From positions 1 to 48,435 of the forward strand of contig JAFIEK010000032.1 in the NCBI GenBank assembly GCA_020832545.1: DNA of 48,435 bases, read 5' to 3'. The notes below the pieces were generated by a model. The model was not told where the DNA came from. It worked only from the letters and a program-made list of their open reading frames with translations, and searched no databases. Shown one piece after another: positions 18,341 to 29,604 of this stretch (within the stretch, counting starts at the first letter, position 1; each line of letters opens with the position of its first letter). A program made the position numbers and the translations under genes. The DNA is from Pararhodobacter sp. GTDB taxonomy: Bacteria; Pseudomonadota; Alphaproteobacteria; Rhodobacterales; Rhodobacteraceae.

Positions 18341-19204
18341 TTGCCCGAATTGCCTGAAGTGGAAACCGTGCGCCGCGGCCTGCAACCGGCGATGGAGGGC
18401 AGCCGCATCCTGCGCGCCGAGGTGCGGCGCGAAGGCCTGCGCTGGCCCTTTCCGCCCGGCCTTGGCCAGCGGCTTAAAGGCGCGCGGGTTGAGCGGCTCA
18501 GGCGGCGATCAAAATACATTCTGGCCGATCTGTCCACCAATGAGACCATGCTTCTGCATCTGGGCATGTCCGGCCGGATAACGCTCTCAGGGCTGGAAGC
18601 GCCCCACGTGCCGGGACAGTTTCACCACCAGCACCCTGCACCGGAAAAGCATGACCATGTGATCTTTCACATGGAGAACGGCGCGCGCGTGGCCTTTAAT
18701 GATGCCCGCCGCTTTGGCGCGCTGGACCTGATCGCCACCGACCGGGCTGATGCCCACCCGCTTCTGGCCGCACTGGGGCCAGAACCGTTGGGCAACACTT
18801 TCAACGGTGCGCATCTGGTCGCGCGGCTGAAAGGGCGCAAGGGGCCGGTAAAGGCACTGCTGCTGGATCAGCGAATCGTCGCGGGGCTGGGCAATATCTA
18901 TGTCTGCGAAGCATTGTTCCGCGCCGGCATCCACCCCGCCCGCGCCGGTGGCCGGATCAGTGCGGCGCGGCTGGAAAGGTTGGCGGCGATCATCCGCGAG
19001 GTTTTACAAGAGGCCATCACCGCCGGCGGCTCCAGCCTGCGCGATTACCGCCAGGCCGATGGCGAACTTGGTTATTTCCAACACAGTTTCCGTGTCTATG
19101 ACCGGGCGGGCCTGCCCTGTCCGACACCAGGTTGCGCTGATCATATCAGCCGGATCGTGCAGGGCGGGCGCTCCAGCTTCTTCTGCGCGACCTGCCAGAA
19201 ATAG
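18341..19204 (+). CDS. mutM: Formamidopyrimidine-DNA glycosylase
   Basis: 287-residue Fpg/MutM, a bifunctional base-excision glycosylase/AP-lyase for 8-oxoguanine. The chemistry needs Pro as the mature N-terminus. The frame has TTG directly before PELPEVETV, with GGAG six bases upstream, so this TTG must be the start although the frame is open far upstream. Glu3 and Lys58 are in place. The C-terminal zinc finger is CPTPGC with a final CATCQK, near QGGRSSFF. It is divergent from ubiE and ahead of the enoyl-CoA hydratase gene. Confidence 0.96.
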   Translation: MPELPEVETVRRGLQPAMEGSRILRAEVRREGLRWPFPPGLGQRLKGARVERLRRRSKYILADLSTNETMLLHLGMSGRITLSGLEAPHVPGQFHHQHPAPEKHDHVIFHMENGARVAFNDARRFGALDLIATDRADAHPLLAALGPEPLGNTFNGAHLVARLKGRKGPVKALLLDQRIVAGLGNIYVCEALFRAGIHPARAGGRISAARLERLAAIIREVLQEAITAGGSSLRDYRQADGELGYFQHSFRVYDRAGLPCPTPGCADHISRIVQGGRSSFFCATCQK

Positions 19205-19280
19205 CTGCCCAGAGTCTGCTTGATCCCCACGCCCATCCTGTTATGCACGGTCCCTTGAATGCTCAACCGGGGGTCTCCTC

Positions 19281-20057
19281 ATGGCTTACGAAACCATCAC
19301 CGTCGATATCGCCCAGCATGTTGCGCTGATCAAGCTCAACCGGCCTGAGGCCATGAACGCGCTGAACGCCAAGCTGTTGTCGGAGCTGTCCGAGGCCCTG
19401 AAAGCCGCTGACCGCAATGAAAAGGTGCGCTGCATCGTCATCACCGGCTCGGAAAAGGCGTTTGCCGCCGGGGCGGATATCAGCGAAATGGCCACCAAAA
19501 GCTACATTGACGTGCTGGAAGAGAACCTGTTCGCCGCAGAAAGCGACACCCTGACGGCTGTGCGCAAGCCGGTGATCGCGGCCGTGGCGGGGTATGCGCT
19601 GGGCGGCGGCTGCGAACTGGCGCTGATGTGCGATTTCATCATCGCCGCCGACAATGCCAAGTTCGGCCAGCCTGAGATCAATCTGGGCGTCGTGGCCGGG
19701 ATTGGCGGCACCCAGCGGCTGACTCGGTTCATCGGCAAGTCAAAGGCAATGGATATGCACCTGACCGGCCGCTTCATGGATGCCGAAGAGGCCGAGCGCG
19801 CGGGCCTTGTCAGCCGTGTGGTGCCCGCCAAGAAGCTGATGGATGAGGTGATGGCAGCGGCGCAGAAAATCGCCTCGAAATCGGCGATCGCCACCAAGGT
19901 GGTCAAGGAAGCCGTCAACCGCAGTTATGAAACCACGCTGCGCGAAGGTGTCCTGTTCGAGCGCCGCACCTTCCACGCGCTTTTCGCCACCGAAGACCAG
20001 AAGGAAGGCATGAGCGCTTTCCTTGAAAAACGCGAGCCGCAGTTCCGCGATCGCTGA
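19281..20057 (+). CDS. Enoyl-CoA hydratase (crotonase family)
   Basis: 258-residue crotonase-fold hydratase acting on short-chain 2-enoyl-CoA in beta-oxidation or related CoA pathways. Both catalytic glutamates of true hydratases are present: Glu112 in [12 protein letters not shown] and Glu132 in [12 protein letters not shown]. The oxyanion-hole segments AAGADI (62-67) and GIGGTQR are also present. Substrate range cannot be read from sequence; crotonyl-CoA is the likely one. It stands alone between mutM (76-base gap) and rpsT, a common Rhodobacterales order. Confidence 0.92.
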   Translation: MAYETITVDIAQHVALIKLNRPEAMNALNAKLLSELSEALKAADRNEKVRCIVITGSEKAFAAGADISEMATKSYIDVLEENLFAAESDTLTAVRKPVIAAVAGYALGGGCELALMCDFIIAADNAKFGQPEINLGVVAGIGGTQRLTRFIGKSKAMDMHLTGRFMDAEEAERAGLVSRVVPAKKLMDEVMAAAQKIASKSAIATKVVKEAVNRSYETTLREGVLFERRTFHALFATEDQKEGMSAFLEKREPQFRDR

Positions 20058-20217
20058 GCGGGCGCGATTCCCTATTCCCTTCCCCGCGGCTTTGCCGTAT
20101 AGGCTGCCGCCACATGCGCGTGGGCCCGCTTAGGCAAGAATCAATCCGGCACCTCTTTGGCCGGGTGTGGGTCTTTTGCGCGACGAAACCGTAACAGACC
20201 CGAAAGACCGATCACCC

Positions 20218-20484
20218 ATGGCCAATACGCCCCAGTCCAAGAAACGCGCCCGCCAGAACGAGCGTCGCTTTGAAGTTAACAAGGCCCGGCGCTCGCGCAT
20301 CCGCACCTTCCTGCGCAAGGTCGAGGAAGCAATCGCTTCCGGCAATGCCGAATCCGCCAAAGCCGCCCTGCACGCCGCCCAGCCTGAGCTGGACCGGGGC
20401 GTGACCAAAGGGGTTCTGCACAAGAACACCGTCGCGCGCAAAATGTCGCGCCTTGCCAGCCGTGTGAAGGCGCTGGGCACCTGA
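20218..20484 (+). CDS. rpsT: 30S ribosomal protein S20
   Basis: 88-residue, strongly basic S20, a primary binder of 16S rRNA. The opening [17 protein letters not shown] and three-helix layout ending [11 protein letters not shown] are diagnostic. The ATG at 20218 gives the family start; an upstream extension of the frame is not conserved-looking. Followed by a strong terminator and then the dnaA control region, as is usual in this group. Confidence 0.98.
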   Translation: MANTPQSKKRARQNERRFEVNKARRSRIRTFLRKVEEAIASGNAESAKAALHAAQPELDRGVTKGVLHKNTVARKMSRLASRVKALGT

Positions 20485-20532
20485 TCCTGCGCTCTGGCGC
20501 ACACGCCGGGCCCGCCTGAACACAACAAAGAC

Positions 20533-20558
20533 CGCGCCCGAATTCCGGGCGCGTTTTT
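20533..20558 (+). terminator. Intrinsic terminator of rpsT
   Basis: Perfect 8-bp stem CGCGCCCG/CGGGCGCG with a five-base loop and five T. It begins 48 bases after the rpsT stop. Confidence 0.92.
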
Positions 20559-21005
20559 CGTTGCCCCGGTCGCCGCGCCCTGCGCGCCTGTGGCACGAAG
20601 CCCACGGCCCCAGCGATTCTTTTCCCCCTGTCGAGTGTCAAGCGAGTTGTTTGATTGCCTGTCGGCTGCACCGCTTGCTAATTTGTCCTTGCGATTCACA
20701 TTGCCCTGGGGGGGTTCTGGTGTGACACGCTGACGCCACGCCTTCCGCATCCTGATTTGCGGGGGACAGGTATTGTGTGCCCGGCCTTGATCTGACCGGC
20801 GCTTTCTGCGTCGGGGTCATATTACCCCTTGTTCTTTTGTGCTCGCCCGTCGGCGCGTTGCCCGGTGCGTTCTGTTTGCTGTGTTCGGCACTGGCATATG
20901 CTGTGTCCGAAGGGTGTGTGTATTTCAGTTTCCGGGGGTGCCCGGAGCGGATCGAAAACAAGAAGAGGCCAGCGCCAAGGCGCATGGCGCATGGGTCGGG
21001 ACAGA
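20559..21005 (+). promoter_or_regulatory. dnaA control region and possible leader
   Basis: 447 bases between the rpsT terminator and dnaA. It holds two GANTC sites (20615-20619 and 20693-20697), the CcrM methylation sequence that influences dnaA transcription in Caulobacter. From a GTG at 20777 a frame of 83 codons runs to 21028, overlapping the dnaA start by 23 bases. Its first half is hydrophobic, with GVILPLVLLCSPVGALPGAF. It could be a leader peptide or chance. I find no convincing cluster of DnaA boxes, so I do not call an origin here. Confidence 0.45.
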
Positions 21006-22376
21006 ATGACAAACGCGGTGTGGGGTGAGGTACGGAATGCTTTGCGGGGCCTGGTCGGCGAGAACAACTACATAACCTGGATAGAGCCCCTGCGACTGGC
21101 CGAACTTGGCGGCGGCGTCGCACGGCTGACCGCACCCACCAACTTTGTTGCCAACTGGGTCAATCGCAATTTTGCCGAACATATCCTGCGCGCGCTGGTC
21201 GCCAGCGGAGAGACTGTTCACCGCGTGGAGATCGCGGTCGATGCCCAGCGCGTGAGTGCGCCCGCCTCGGTCCGGCGCGCGATCACCGCCAGCACCCCTG
21301 TCGCCGCAACCGCCCGCGCCCCTGATGAGGGTGAACTGCCCCCAGCCGCACTGGATCATCGCTTCACATTCGATAATTTCGTGGTCGGCAAGCCCAACGC
21401 GCTGGCCCATGCCGCTGCCCGCCGTGTGGCCGAGGGTGGTCCAGTCACTTTCAACCCGCTGTTTCTTTATGGTGGCGTCGGGCTGGGCAAGACCCATCTC
21501 ATGCACGCCATCGGCTGGGAGCTTCAGGCCCGCCAGCCGGAACTGCGCGTGCTCTATCTGTCCGCCGAGCAGTTCATGTACCGCTTTGTTCAGGCCCTGC
21601 GCGAGCGCCAGATCATGGATTTCAAGGGACTGTTCCGCTCAGTCGATGTGTTGATGGTCGATGACGTGCAGTTCATTGCCGGCAAGGAAAGCACGCAGGA
21701 AGAGTTCTTCCATACCTTCAACGCCCTGGTGGATCAGAACAAGCAGATCGTCATTTCCGCTGACCGTGCGCCGGGCGAGATCAAGGATCTTGAGGACCGT
21801 ATCAAATCGCGCCTGCAATGCGGGCTGGTGGTTGACCTGCACCCCACCGATTATGAGCTGCGTCTGGGGATCTTGCAGCAGAAGATCGAACAGAACTGCG
21901 CCACCTATGGAAATGTGGTGATCGGCGATGGTGTGCTGGAGTTCCTCGCCCATCGCATCAGCACCAATGTGCGCGTGCTTGAGGGTGCGCTGACCCGGCT
22001 CTTTGCCCTCGCCAGTCTGGTGGGGCGCGAGATCACGCTGGATCTGGCACAGGATTGTCTGGCCGATGTTCTGCGCTCCTCCGAGCGCAAGGTCACGGTT
22101 GAGGAAATTCAGCGCAAGGTGGCTGAGCATTACAACATCCGCCTGTCAGACATGATCGGCCCCAAACGGCTGCGCACCATCGCCCGGCCCCGTCAGATTG
22201 CCATGTATCTGTCCAAGCAGATGACCACACGCTCGTTGCCTGACATCGGCCGCCGTTTTGGCGGGCGTGACCACACCACGATCATGCACGGGGTCAAGAA
22301 GGTTGAGGAGCTGCGCGCCGGTGATTCTCAACTTGCCGAAGACCTGGATTTGCTCAAGCGTCTTCTGGAAAGTTAA
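21006..22376 (+). CDS. dnaA: Chromosomal replication initiator DnaA
   Basis: 456-residue AAA+ initiator that opens the replication origin. Domain I is at 1-80 (WGEVRNALRGLVGENNYITW), a variable linker at about 85-115, AAA+ with Walker A GGVGLGKT (156-163) and Walker B VDVLMVDDVQF, and the C-terminal DNA-binding domain with the DnaA signature GRRFGGRDHTTIMH. The ATG at 21006 gives the MTN-WGEVR start typical of relatives; an in-frame ATG at 20991 is possible. dnaN, recF and gyrB follow, the classic replication gene group. Confidence 0.97.
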   Translation: MTNAVWGEVRNALRGLVGENNYITWIEPLRLAELGGGVARLTAPTNFVANWVNRNFAEHILRALVASGETVHRVEIAVDAQRVSAPASVRRAITASTPVAATARAPDEGELPPAALDHRFTFDNFVVGKPNALAHAAARRVAEGGPVTFNPLFLYGGVGLGKTHLMHAIGWELQARQPELRVLYLSAEQFMYRFVQALRERQIMDFKGLFRSVDVLMVDDVQFIAGKESTQEEFFHTFNALVDQNKQIVISADRAPGEIKDLEDRIKSRLQCGLVVDLHPTDYELRLGILQQKIEQNCATYGNVVIGDGVLEFLAHRISTNVRVLEGALTRLFALASLVGREITLDLAQDCLADVLRSSERKVTVEEIQRKVAEHYNIRLSDMIGPKRLRTIARPRQIAMYLSKQMTTRSLPDIGRRFGGRDHTTIMHGVKKVEELRAGDSQLAEDLDLLKRLLES

Positions 22377-22535
22377 GGCCACCGCGCCCCCAGCCTCACC
22401 CTCGCCCTTGACCTTGGTGCCAAAGGGCCGCAAACCGTTGTAAAACGTCACTTAGGCCTTGAGGCCGGGCCGGTTTTCGCTAGTCTCGGCCTCCCCTGTT
22501 TTGCAGTTTGCCCGCCAGGGCGGAGGATCGGACCC

Positions 22536-23654
22536 ATGAAGATCAGCATCGAACGCGCCACCCTGCTCAAGGCCGTTTCGCAGGCGCAGTCGGTCGTCGA
22601 GCGACGCAATACCATTCCGATCCTCGCCAATGTGTTGATCGAGGCCGAGGGCGAGAGCGTCAGCTTCCGCGCCACCGACCTCGACATCGAGGTGGTGGAT
22701 CGCGTGCTGGCGCAGGTTGAACGCGCGGGCGCAACCACTGTCTCGGCGGTCATGCTGCATGAGATCGTGCGCAAGCTGCCCGATGGCGCGCTGGTCGCGC
22801 TCAATGATGACCCACGCACCGGGCGACTGACGGTCGAGGCCGGGCGCTCCACCTTCTCGCTGGCCACCCTGCCGCGAGAAGATTTCCCAGTCATGGCCTC
22901 GTCCGAGTATACGTCAAATTTCGCAGCCAAGGCGGGCATCCTGAAGCGTCTGTTCGAAAAATCGAAATTCGCCATCTCAACAGAGGAAACGCGCTATTAC
23001 CTCAACGGCGTCTACATGCATGTCGCCGAGGGCGAGGACGGGCGCATGCTGCGCTGCGTCGCGACCGATGGCCACCGGCTGGCGCGCGTCGATGCCCCCC
23101 TGCCCGAGGGCGCCGAAGACATGCCCGGCGTGATCGTCCCGCGCAAGACGGTGGGGGAGCTGCGCAAGCTTCTGGATGATGACGAGATGCAGATCGCCAT
23201 CTCGGTGTCGGAAACCAAAGTTCGCTTCGCCACGCCGGAAATCTCGCTGACCTCAAAGGTCATCGACGGCACCTTCCCGGATTATACGCGCGTCATTCCC
23301 ACAGGAAACACCAAGCGCCTCGAGGTGGACGCCAGTGATTTCGCCAAATCCGTCGACCGCGTCGCCACCGTCTCGTCCGAGCGCTCACGCGCCGTCAAGC
23401 TGGTGCTGGAGGAAGACAAGCTCACCCTGTCCGTCAACTCGCCCGACAGTGGCAATGCCTCGGATGAGCTGGTGGTAGCTTACGGCGATGAGAAGCTGGA
23501 AATTGGTTTCAATGCCAAGTACCTGCTGGAAATCGCCAGCCAGATCGACCGTGAAAACGCAGTCTTCATGTTCAACACGGCCGGCGATCCGGCGCTGGTG
23601 CGCGAAGGCAACGACACCAGCGCGGTCTATGTTGTCATGCCGATGCGCGTCTGA
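22536..23654 (+). CDS. dnaN: DNA polymerase III beta sliding clamp
   Basis: 372-residue clamp that tethers DNA polymerase III to DNA as a dimeric ring. It has the three-fold domain layout, starting MKISIERATLLKAVSQAQSV with ERRNTIPILANV, then FAISTEETRYYLNGVY and ATDGHRLA in the middle domain, and ends in the conserved VVMPMRV that forms part of the partner-binding pocket. GGCGGAGGATC precedes the ATG. It lies 160 bases after dnaA. A two-hairpin repeat element separates it from recF. Confidence 0.98.
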   Translation: MKISIERATLLKAVSQAQSVVERRNTIPILANVLIEAEGESVSFRATDLDIEVVDRVLAQVERAGATTVSAVMLHEIVRKLPDGALVALNDDPRTGRLTVEAGRSTFSLATLPREDFPVMASSEYTSNFAAKAGILKRLFEKSKFAISTEETRYYLNGVYMHVAEGEDGRMLRCVATDGHRLARVDAPLPEGAEDMPGVIVPRKTVGELRKLLDDDEMQIAISVSETKVRFATPEISLTSKVIDGTFPDYTRVIPTGNTKRLEVDASDFAKSVDRVATVSSERSRAVKLVLEEDKLTLSVNSPDSGNASDELVVAYGDEKLEIGFNAKYLLEIASQIDRENAVFMFNTAGDPALVREGNDTSAVYVVMPMRV

Positions 23655-23678
23655 TCTCGCCACCCCCTTCATCTACTC

Positions 23679-23733
23679 AAAAGTATCCCGGGGGGTGAAT
23701 TGGCGCAGCCAAGAGGGGGGCAACGCCCCCCTT
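23679..23733 (+). repeat. Two-hairpin intergenic repeat, copy 1
   Basis: An AAAAGTATCC start leads to a G-run and GTGAA, then hairpin A (TTGGC-GCA-GCCAA, 23700-23712), then directly hairpin B (AGGGGGGC-AAC-GCCCCCCT, 23714-23732). It lies 25 bases after the dnaN stop and 23 bases before the recF start. Copies 2 (28706-28760) and 3 (48396-48435) share the same frame. Stable stacked hairpins here suit transcription termination or mRNA-end protection. Confidence 0.85.
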
Positions 23734-23755
23734 CCCTTTTCACCCGGTTCCCGTC

Positions 23756-24853
23756 ATGGCGCTGCGTCTGATCCAATTGAAACTATCGCATTTCCGCTCG
23801 CATCAGCGCACGGAAGCGGTGTTCGATGGTCGGCCGGTGGTGTTTGTAGGGGCCAATGGCGCCGGCAAGACCAATCTGATCGAGGCGATTTCGCTTTTGT
23901 CGCCCGGTCGGGGCCTGCGTCGCGCTGCGCCCGATGACCTGATCCGCCAGCCGCAGGGCATCGGCTGGAAGATCACCGCCACCATCACCCGCGGCGACAC
24001 GCTGCATGAAGTTGACACCGGCGCCCTGCCCGGCCAGCCCCGCAGCCTGCGCATCGATGGCAAGGCCGCGCCGCAATCGGCGCTGGGGCGCATCGTGCCC
24101 ATGCTCTGGCTTACCCCGGCGATGGACCGCCTGTGGATCGAGGCGGCTGAAGGGCGGCGGCGGTTTCTGGATCGTATGGTTCTGGCGTACTTCCCTGATC
24201 ATGCCGAGGCCGCGCTGGCCTATGAAAAAGCCATGCGCCAACGCAACCGCCTATTGCGCGATCATGTCGCCAATGGTGCCTGGTATGGCGCGTTGGAAGC
24301 GCAAATGGCGCAGTCGGGTGCGCAGCTCAGCGCCAACCGCCGCGCCGTTATCGCCCGGCTGGCGCAGGCCAGTGACCCCGCCAGCGCATTCCCCGCCGCC
24401 GATCTGACGCTTTTATGCGACGCGCCTGCCGACGAGTCCGCGCTGGCTCAGGCCCTCGCCGACAGCCGCCGCGCCGATATGGCCGCCGGCCGCAGCCTGA
24501 CCGGTCCACACCGCGCCGATCTGGGCGCGATCTGGCGCGCCAAGGGGATGCAGGCTGCGCAATGCTCCACCGGTGAGCAAAAGGCGCTTTTGTTGTCGCT
24601 TGTACTGGCCAATGCCCGCGCGCTGTCAGCGGATACCGGCACCCCGCCAATCCTGCTTCTGGATGAGGTTGCCGCCCATCTGGACGCCCCCCGCCGCGCC
24701 GCGCTTTTTGATGAGCTGTGCGCGCTGGGGGCACAGGCCTTCCTTACCGGCACCGAGCTCGCCTTGTTCACCGACCTTGGCCCCCGCGCCCACTATTTTA
24801 CCCTGTCCGATGACGGCGGTTTTTCCCACCTGGCAGAAAGCCTGACATCATGA
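23756..24853 (+). CDS. recF: DNA replication and repair protein RecF
   Basis: 365-residue SMC-like ATPase that loads RecA at single-strand gaps with RecO and RecR. Walker A GANGAGKT is at residues 32-39. FLDRMVLAYFPDHA, the ABC-type signature CSTGEQKALLLSL and Walker B ILLLDEVAAHLD follow, with a late GTEL segment. Length is normal. The ribosome site is weak. The stop overlaps the LysE-family start by four bases (ATGA). It sits between dnaN and gyrB as usual. Confidence 0.96.
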   Translation: MALRLIQLKLSHFRSHQRTEAVFDGRPVVFVGANGAGKTNLIEAISLLSPGRGLRRAAPDDLIRQPQGIGWKITATITRGDTLHEVDTGALPGQPRSLRIDGKAAPQSALGRIVPMLWLTPAMDRLWIEAAEGRRRFLDRMVLAYFPDHAEAALAYEKAMRQRNRLLRDHVANGAWYGALEAQMAQSGAQLSANRRAVIARLAQASDPASAFPAADLTLLCDAPADESALAQALADSRRADMAAGRSLTGPHRADLGAIWRAKGMQAAQCSTGEQKALLLSLVLANARALSADTGTPPILLLDEVAAHLDAPRRAALFDELCALGAQAFLTGTELALFTDLGPRAHYFTLSDDGGFSHLAESLTS

Positions 24854-25470
24854 CCGTTACCCTGTGGCAACTGACCCTCTACGCGGGCGCCATTTTCATT
24901 TTGTTCATTACCCCCGGCCCGGTCTGGGTGGCACTGACCGCGCGTAGCCTGTCAGGTGGCTTTGCCTCGGCGGTGCCGCTGGCCGTCGGCGTGTCGCTGG
25001 GTGATCTGATGTGGCCGCTCGCCGCCATCTTCGGTCTCAGCTGGATCGTGTCACTTTACGGTGACGTGCTGGGCCTGATGCGCTGGGTGGCCGTGGCGGT
25101 TTTCATTGTCATGGGGCTGCAACTGATCCGCCACGCGCATCGCGACCTGTCCGCCGACAGCCGCCTGACACGGCCGGGCCATCTGGCCGGGTTCAGCGCC
25201 GGTGTGGCGGTCATTCTGGCCAATCCAAAGGCCATTCTGTTTTATATGGGCGTTCTGCCAGGCTTTTTTGACCTGACGCACATCACGGCCGCCGATATCG
25301 CCGCCATTCTGGCCATTTCGGCGATCATTCCGATGGCGGGCAACCTGACTATGGCGGCGCTGATCGGTCGCGCGCGGGCATTTTTGCGCTCACCCAAGGC
25401 CGTGGCACGCACCAACCGTGTGGCCGGAGCGCTGCTGGTGGTTGTCGGGCTGGCAATCGCGCTGGGATGA
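24850..25470 (+). CDS. LysE/RhtB-family amino acid exporter
   Basis: 206-residue inner-membrane protein with about six hydrophobic helices. Family features are FITPGPVWVALTARSL in the first loop, GVSLGDLMW in helix 2, and NPKAILFYMGVLPGFF in the middle. Members export amino acids such as lysine, homoserine or threonine; the substrate cannot be told. Its ATG overlaps the recF stop, so it is translated with recF although no functional link to repair is known. gyrB has its own promoter downstream. Confidence 0.9.
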   Translation: MTVTLWQLTLYAGAIFILFITPGPVWVALTARSLSGGFASAVPLAVGVSLGDLMWPLAAIFGLSWIVSLYGDVLGLMRWVAVAVFIVMGLQLIRHAHRDLSADSRLTRPGHLAGFSAGVAVILANPKAILFYMGVLPGFFDLTHITAADIAAILAISAIIPMAGNLTMAALIGRARAFLRSPKAVARTNRVAGALLVVVGLAIALG

Positions 25471-27969
<2,499 letters not shown>

Positions 27970-28073
27970 GGCTGCTGAACCATCCGTGATCCGGATTTGT
28001 TTCATGTCGCGCTGAAAAGGCGTTACATCCAGAGGGTAGACAAAGACCCCAAACTGAAGGAGCCGAAGCGCGC

Positions 28074-28688
28074 ATGGAACTGGACGCCGTCAAATCTTCC
28101 TATCGTCGATGGGCCCCGGTCTATGACGCCACCTTTGGCCGCATAACGCGCATGGGCCGCAATCGTGCGGTAGAAACCATCAACGCCAGTCGCGGTCGCG
28201 TGCTGGAAGTGGGGGTGGGCACCGGCCTGTCGCTGTCGCGCTACGCCCCGCATCTGGAAGTCACCGGCATCGACTATTCCGATGACATGCTGGACGTGGC
28301 GCGCCGCCGGGTGGACAACGAACAGCTGCGCCAGGTGTGCGAATTGCGGCAGATGGATGCCCAGACGCTCGATTTTCCTGATGGGCATTTCGATACTGTG
28401 GTGGCGATGTATCTGGTCTCGGTCGTGCCCAACCCCGAGCGCGTAATGGCCGAGGTGGCGCGGGTGTGCAAACCCGGCGGGCAAGTGATCATCGTCAACC
28501 ACTTCGCCCGCGAGCGGGGGTTTCTGGCCTGGGTTGAGCGGCTGTTCGCACCGCTGGCTGACAAACTCGGCTGGCACTCAGATTTCGAACGCGCGCGCAT
28601 CATGGGCGAACCCTCGCTTGAGGTCGCCGAAGAACGCCGCATGGCCCCCTTTGGCCTGTTCACCTTCCTCCGCCTGCAGAAAACCTGA
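28074..28688 (+). CDS. pmtA: Phosphatidylethanolamine N-methyltransferase (PmtA type)
   Basis: 204-residue SAM-dependent methyltransferase, matching in length and pattern the Rhodobacter sphaeroides type PmtA that converts phosphatidylethanolamine stepwise to phosphatidylcholine. SAM motif I VLEVGVGTG is at 43-51. The N-terminus has SSYRRWAPVYDATFG, followed by GIDYSDDML, and ends FGLFTFLRLQKT. No membrane helix is visible, as expected for a peripheral enzyme. Single gene between gyrB and fghA. A related small-molecule methyltransferase (UbiE/COQ5-like) is the alternative. Confidence 0.82.
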   Translation: MELDAVKSSYRRWAPVYDATFGRITRMGRNRAVETINASRGRVLEVGVGTGLSLSRYAPHLEVTGIDYSDDMLDVARRRVDNEQLRQVCELRQMDAQTLDFPDGHFDTVVAMYLVSVVPNPERVMAEVARVCKPGGQVIIVNHFARERGFLAWVERLFAPLADKLGWHSDFERARIMGEPSLEVAEERRMAPFGLFTFLRLQKT

Positions 28689-28705
28689 ACATCATTTTGT
28701 GTCTG

Positions 28706-28760
28706 AAAATATCCTCAGGGGGTGAATTGGCGTAGCCAAGAGGGGGCAGAATGCCCCCTT
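28706..28760 (+). repeat. Two-hairpin intergenic repeat, copy 2
   Basis: An AAAATATCC start leads to GGGGGTGAA, then hairpin A (TTGGC-GTA-GCCAA, 28727-28739), then hairpin B (AGGGGGCA-GAA-TGCCCCCT, 28741-28759) and TTCT. It fills the gap between the converging pmtA and fghA genes, where a two-way terminator would be useful. Compared with copy 1, hairpin A differs only in its loop (GTA for GCA), and hairpin B keeps pairing despite changed bases. Confidence 0.85.
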
Positions 28761-28761
28761 C

Positions 28762-29604
28762 TCACGTCAGCCGTGCCGCGTGCCAGTCCAGCTGCGTCGT
28801 CATGAAGCTTGAGATGAAATAGTAGCTGTGGTCGTACCCGTCATGCAGATTGAGGGTCAGATCAATCCCGGCCTTGTCGCAAGCCCCGCGCAACGCGTCG
28901 GGCATCAGCTGGGTGTCCAGAAATCCGTCCGCCGCCCCCTGATCAACCAGTATTTCCGGCACCCGCGCCCCGGCCTCGATCATCCGGCAGGCATCATATT
29001 CCGCCAATTGCGCCGGATCATCGCCCAGATACCCGCCCAGCGCCTTCTGCCCCCACGGGCATTGGCTGGGCGCGCATATCGGCGCAAAGGCTGACACGGC
29101 GCGAAAGCGATCCGGGTTTCGCAGCGCGATGGTCAGCGCGCCATGCCCGCCCATGGAATGCCCCATGATCCCCTGCCGCCCCAGATCGGCGGAGAAATGC
29201 TGCGCCACAAGTTCGGGCAATTCGCGCTCGATATAGCTGCGCATCCGGTAGTGCGTTGCAAAGGGTTCAACCGTTGCATCAACATAAAACCCCGCCCCCA
29301 GCCCGAAATCATACGCCCCGTCCGGGTCATCGGGCACGCCCTCACCGCGTGGCGAGGTATCGGGGGCGACCATGATCAGCCCATGGCGCGCGCAGGCGGC
29401 GCGAAACTCGCCCTTTTCCGTCACATTCGCCCAGTTGCAGGTCAGCCCCGACAGATACCAGACCACCGGGCGCGGGTCCCCGGCATTATTGGCCGCATCC
29501 GGCAGGAACACAGAAAACTCCATCGGCGTGCCGGTCTCACGGCTTTGGTGCTTCCACACCTCCTGCCAACCGCCATGGCTACGCCAGCGTTGCAATCGCT
29601 CCAT
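28762..29604 (-). CDS. fghA: S-formylglutathione hydrolase
   Basis: 280-residue esterase-D-type alpha/beta hydrolase that releases formate and glutathione from S-formylglutathione. The nucleophile is Ser150 in GHSMGGHGAL, the acid lies in LVDQGAADGFL, and His is in HDGYDHSYYFI. Family marks LSGLTCNWANVTEKG and PDTSPRGEG are present. Its ATG shares one base with the adhC stop, so the two formaldehyde-oxidation enzymes are co-translated. Copy 2 of the two-hairpin repeat lies right at its 3' end. Confidence 0.96.
   Translation of the reverse strand: MERLQRWRSHGGWQEVWKHQSRETGTPMEFSVFLPDAANNAGDPRPVVWYLSGLTCNWANVTEKGEFRAACARHGLIMVAPDTSPRGEGVPDDPDGAYDFGLGAGFYVDATVEPFATHYRMRSYIERELPELVAQHFSADLGRQGIMGHSMGGHGALTIALRNPDRFRAVSAFAPICAPSQCPWGQKALGGYLGDDPAQLAEYDACRMIEAGARVPEILVDQGAADGFLDTQLMPDALRGACDKAGIDLTLNLHDGYDHSYYFISSFMTTQLDWHAARLT

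Noticed and set aside
15707-19204. A very long plus-strand open frame opposite ubiB and ubiE, running into mutM
   Set aside because: Only its last part is a real gene (mutM from 18341). The rest is the antisense of two well-supported genes and reads as low-complexity His/Arg/Pro-rich sequence with no family likeness.
20911-20925. A DnaA-box-like TGTGTATTT and thus a possible origin beside dnaA
   Set aside because: It matches only seven of nine consensus bases and stands alone; I saw no cluster of boxes or AT-rich unwinding element.
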